From Campylobacteraceae bacterium (lineage in GTDB: Bacteria; Campylobacterota; Campylobacteria; Campylobacterales; Sulfurovaceae), in the NCBI GenBank assembly GCA_027002755.1, contig JALWZI010000160.1:10663-17780 (forward strand): 7,118 bases of DNA, in the 5' to 3' direction. Positions 5,774-7,118 of this stretch are shown one piece after another. The translations under genes were made by a program, and so were the position numbers. Below the pieces are notes generated by a model. The model did no database searches and had not been told where the DNA came from. It was given only the letters and a program-made list of their open reading frames with translations. Each line of letters opens with the position of its first letter. The first letter of the stretch is position 1.

Positions 5774-6787
5774 TTAAAAGTCATCCAGATCGATGCTGGA
5801 TTTGGCATAGTTGCTGACGTTGCTTTCGAAGAAGTTGCTGCGCACGTCGTTCATCCGCAGGTGTTTCTCCACCAGTTTCTGCAGGTAGGTTTCACCGCTC
5901 TGCTCGAAGATGGGCTCCAGGCCGATCTTGTTGAGGCGGTCGTTGGCATAGTTGTAGACCGTCTGCTCCATGAGCTCCTCTGTCAGACCCATGATGGGGT
6001 AGTTCTCCAGCAGATACTTTCCGTACTCCAATTCGATATCCACCGCCTCTTTGATCATCGCATAGGCTTTGTCCACGACGGCGGCGGGGATCTTGTTCTC
6101 TTTGTAGATGGTTTTGAAGATGTTGGCGAAAAGCGGCAGGTGGGTATTGATCTCGTCTCTGGCGATGAACTTGATCATATCCCGGGCGCCGGGGACTTTG
6201 TCTCCCAGGACATAGATGTAGCCGAATCCCAGGAGGAAATAGATCCCCTCCAGGTTGACGCTGGCCATGGCGCTGAGCAGCATCTCGTCGGCGGAGTTTC
6301 CGTCGATGTAGCGGGCGAACTGCTCGGCGATGCGCTGGTTTTTGCGGTTAAGGGCCGCATCGTGTTTGTAGAGGTCGAAGACCTCGTCGGAGTTTCCGGC
6401 GGCATCCAGCAGTACGGCGTAGCTCTTGGAGTGGTTGACCTCCTGCATGATCTGGAGGCTGATGGCAGCCTTGACCAGGCGGTTGTTGGCCAGGCGCCGG
6501 AAGTCGGAGAGATACTCCTCCTGGGCGCTGTCGTTGAAGCTGAGCTGGGCGAAGGTGAGCTTGTAGATCGCCTGCTCGTTGTCGGTGAGCATCTCGAAAT
6601 TCTTCTTTTCGTTGACGGTATTGACCTCGGAGGGGAACCAGGTGTTGGCGTTCATCAGGTCGTAGAGATTGACGCTCCACTTGTAACGGGGTCGGTTGAA
6701 ATCGACGAATCCCGTAGGATTCCCGCCATAGATCTTCTCGTCCATGATCGGTTCGCCATGGGGGTTATAATAGTGTTCAGGTTTCAT
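5774..6787 (-). CDS. nrdB: class Ia ribonucleotide reductase, beta (radical-generating) subunit
   Basis: Ferritin-like diiron protein of 337 aa that makes the tyrosyl radical used by NrdA to reduce ribonucleoside diphosphates; oxygen is needed to build the cofactor. Predicted metal ligands are D86 (FNDSAQ), E116 and H119 (QEVNHS), E180 (NLEGIYF), E212 and H216 (RDEINTH). Y123 (HSKSY) is the radical tyrosine, which argues against the tyrosine-less class Ic. The acidic C-terminus SIDLDDF is the usual tail that binds the large subunit. The overall sequence resembles Helicobacter/Campylobacter NrdB (GGNPT, ANTWF, NYAK...DDF). One oddity is E212-x3-H216 where E-x2-H is usual. ATG 6787 is preceded by AGAGG about ten bases upstream and by a good promoter; the longer in-frame extension to 7009 overlaps the divergent gene and is rejected. 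nrdA is not in the window. Confidence 0.95.
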   Translation of the reverse strand: MKPEHYYNPHGEPIMDEKIYGGNPTGFVDFNRPRYKWSVNLYDLMNANTWFPSEVNTVNEKKNFEMLTDNEQAIYKLTFAQLSFNDSAQEEYLSDFRRLANNRLVKAAISLQIMQEVNHSKSYAVLLDAAGNSDEVFDLYKHDAALNRKNQRIAEQFARYIDGNSADEMLLSAMASVNLEGIYFLLGFGYIYVLGDKVPGARDMIKFIARDEINTHLPLFANIFKTIYKENKIPAAVVDKAYAMIKEAVDIELEYGKYLLENYPIMGLTEELMEQTVYNYANDRLNKIGLEPIFEQSGETYLQKLVEKHLRMNDVRSNFFESNVSNYAKSSIDLDDF

Positions 6788-6832
6788 CTGTGCTCTACCT
6801 CTTTTCTGAGTTGTTTTTGAGAAAGTGGAGTT

Positions 6833-6861
6833 ATTATACGACAGAAAAATAAAAGAGTCGA
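6833..6861 (-). promoter_or_regulatory. nrdB promoter
   Basis: The minus strand carries TATAAT (6838-6833), a perfect -10, and TCGACT (6861-6856), a 4-of-6 match to TTGACA, separated by exactly 17 bp of very AT-rich DNA. Transcription should start near 6826, giving a leader of about 39 nt. The -10 overlaps TATTAT on the plus strand (6832-6837), a possible -10 for the divergent gene, so the two transcription units may compete for polymerase. No clear NrdR box was found. Confidence 0.7.
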
Positions 6862-6863
6862 AG

Positions 6864-6885
6864 GGCCCCCGACAGGCCCCCGACA
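6864..6885 (+). repeat. tandem 11-bp direct repeat
   Basis: GGCCCCCGACA occurs twice with no spacer, at 6864-6874 and 6875-6885, between the nrdB promoter and the start of the divergent PLP-enzyme gene. The 11-bp period is close to one helical turn. Each copy ends in a CCCCG that can pair with the downstream CGGGG containing the ribosome site. Confidence 0.8.
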
Positions 6886-6893
6886 GCGGGGAG
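6878..6893 (+). promoter_or_regulatory. ribosome binding site within a small GC hairpin
   Basis: GGGGAG (6888-6893) is the Shine-Dalgarno, six bases before ATG 6900. CCCCG (6878-6882) pairs with CGGGG (6887-6891) around the loop ACAG, so much of the ribosome site would be in a five-GC-pair stem. The upstream repeat copy (CCCCG, 6867-6871) offers an alternative partner. Regulation is inference. Confidence 0.45.
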
Positions 6894-6899
6894 TTTTCG

Positions 6900-7118
6900 A
6901 TGATCGACTCATGGAAGGTGCCGACGCCGGTAGAGGAGATCACGGTCGATGGACGGCGGTATTTCCTCAAACGGGACGATCGGATCCATCCCGATTTTTC
7001 CGGCAACAAAGCGAGAAAACTCCACTATTGGCTCCATCGGGATCTCCCGCAGATCCGCAGACTGGTCTCCTACGGATCGCCCCAGTCCAATGCCCTGTAC
7101 TCCCTCTCGGTTCTGGCC
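6900..7118 (+). CDS. PLP-dependent ACC deaminase/D-cysteine desulfhydrase family protein, 5' part
   Basis: The first 73 codons of a gene that runs off the window. FSGNKARKLHYW (33-44) matches the family motif GGNKxRKLE, whose first lysine, here K37, forms the Schiff base with pyridoxal phosphate. SYGSPQSNALYSLSVLA (57-73) matches the following G-x-QSN-x-A segment; the QSN motif (62-64) contributes to the active site. The N-terminal stretch VPTPVEEITVDGRRYFLKRDD also fits the usual start of these enzymes. Members either deaminate 1-aminocyclopropane-1-carboxylate or release sulfide from D-cysteine, and the part seen cannot decide; a D-amino-acid desulfhydrase role is more plausible for this type of bacterium. 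ATG 6900 follows GGGGAG by six bases. It diverges from nrdB. Confidence 0.85.
   Translation, partial: MIDSWKVPTPVEEITVDGRRYFLKRDDRIHPDFSGNKARKLHYWLHRDLPQIRRLVSYGSPQSNALYSLSVLA

Noticed and set aside
6788..7009. Upstream start extending NrdB by 74 residues
   Set aside because: The extension covers the strong TATAAT promoter and the divergent PLP-enzyme gene, and NrdB homologues begin near the chosen ATG.

Overview
The window looks like chromosomal DNA from a sulfur- or hydrogen-oxidising member of the Campylobacterota (formerly Epsilonproteobacteria). The block nth (reverse), peb4/cbf2-type periplasmic PPIase, fba is, from memory, the gene order around Cj0595c-Cj0597 of Campylobacter jejuni, and Helicobacter pylori also keeps the PPIase next to fba. 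The NrdB protein also resembles the Helicobacter/Campylobacter type. The DNA is GC-rich by eye for this phylum, which suggests a Nitratifractor/Sulfurovum-like lineage rather than Campylobacter itself. The genus is inference.

Layout. At 19-2034 (+) a promoter with a perfect extended -10 drives a compact adenosylcobalamin-dependent (class II) ribonucleotide reductase. Four bases after its stop, and convergent with it, lies a 41-codon single-membrane-span gene (2039-2164, -). That gene is translationally linked to nth, endonuclease III (2174-2836, -). A divergent intergenic region follows, then a forward cluster: peb4-type PPIase/chaperone (2959-3828), a second SurA/PEB4-like exported protein with no parvulin domain (3908-4552), and class II fructose-bisphosphate aldolase (4572-5651). 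The aldolase stop codon lies inside a perfect 14-bp palindrome. Next comes a 79-bp element of inverted heptamer repeats, then a hairpin at the end of nrdB, the class Ia ribonucleotide reductase beta subunit (5774-6787, -). nrdB diverges from the 5' end of a PLP enzyme of the ACC deaminase/D-cysteine desulfhydrase family (6900 to beyond 7118, +), whose leader carries a tandem 11-bp repeat and a hairpin covering the Shine-Dalgarno sequence.

How the genes work together. Two dNTP-synthesis systems flank the conserved block: an oxygen-independent B12 enzyme and the radical-generating subunit of an oxygen-dependent enzyme. This suits a microaerobe living across redox gradients. The two PEB4-like proteins are probably periplasmic chaperones for outer-membrane protein biogenesis. 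The aldolase serves gluconeogenesis/glycolysis, and Nth repairs oxidised pyrimidines.

No mobile element, CRISPR array, tRNA or rRNA was recognised. The least ordinary items are the parvulin-less PEB4 paralogue inserted into a conserved gene pair, the inverted heptamer element between fba and nrdB, the one-residue-longer metal-ligand spacing in NrdB, and the unlisted small membrane protein downstream of nth.
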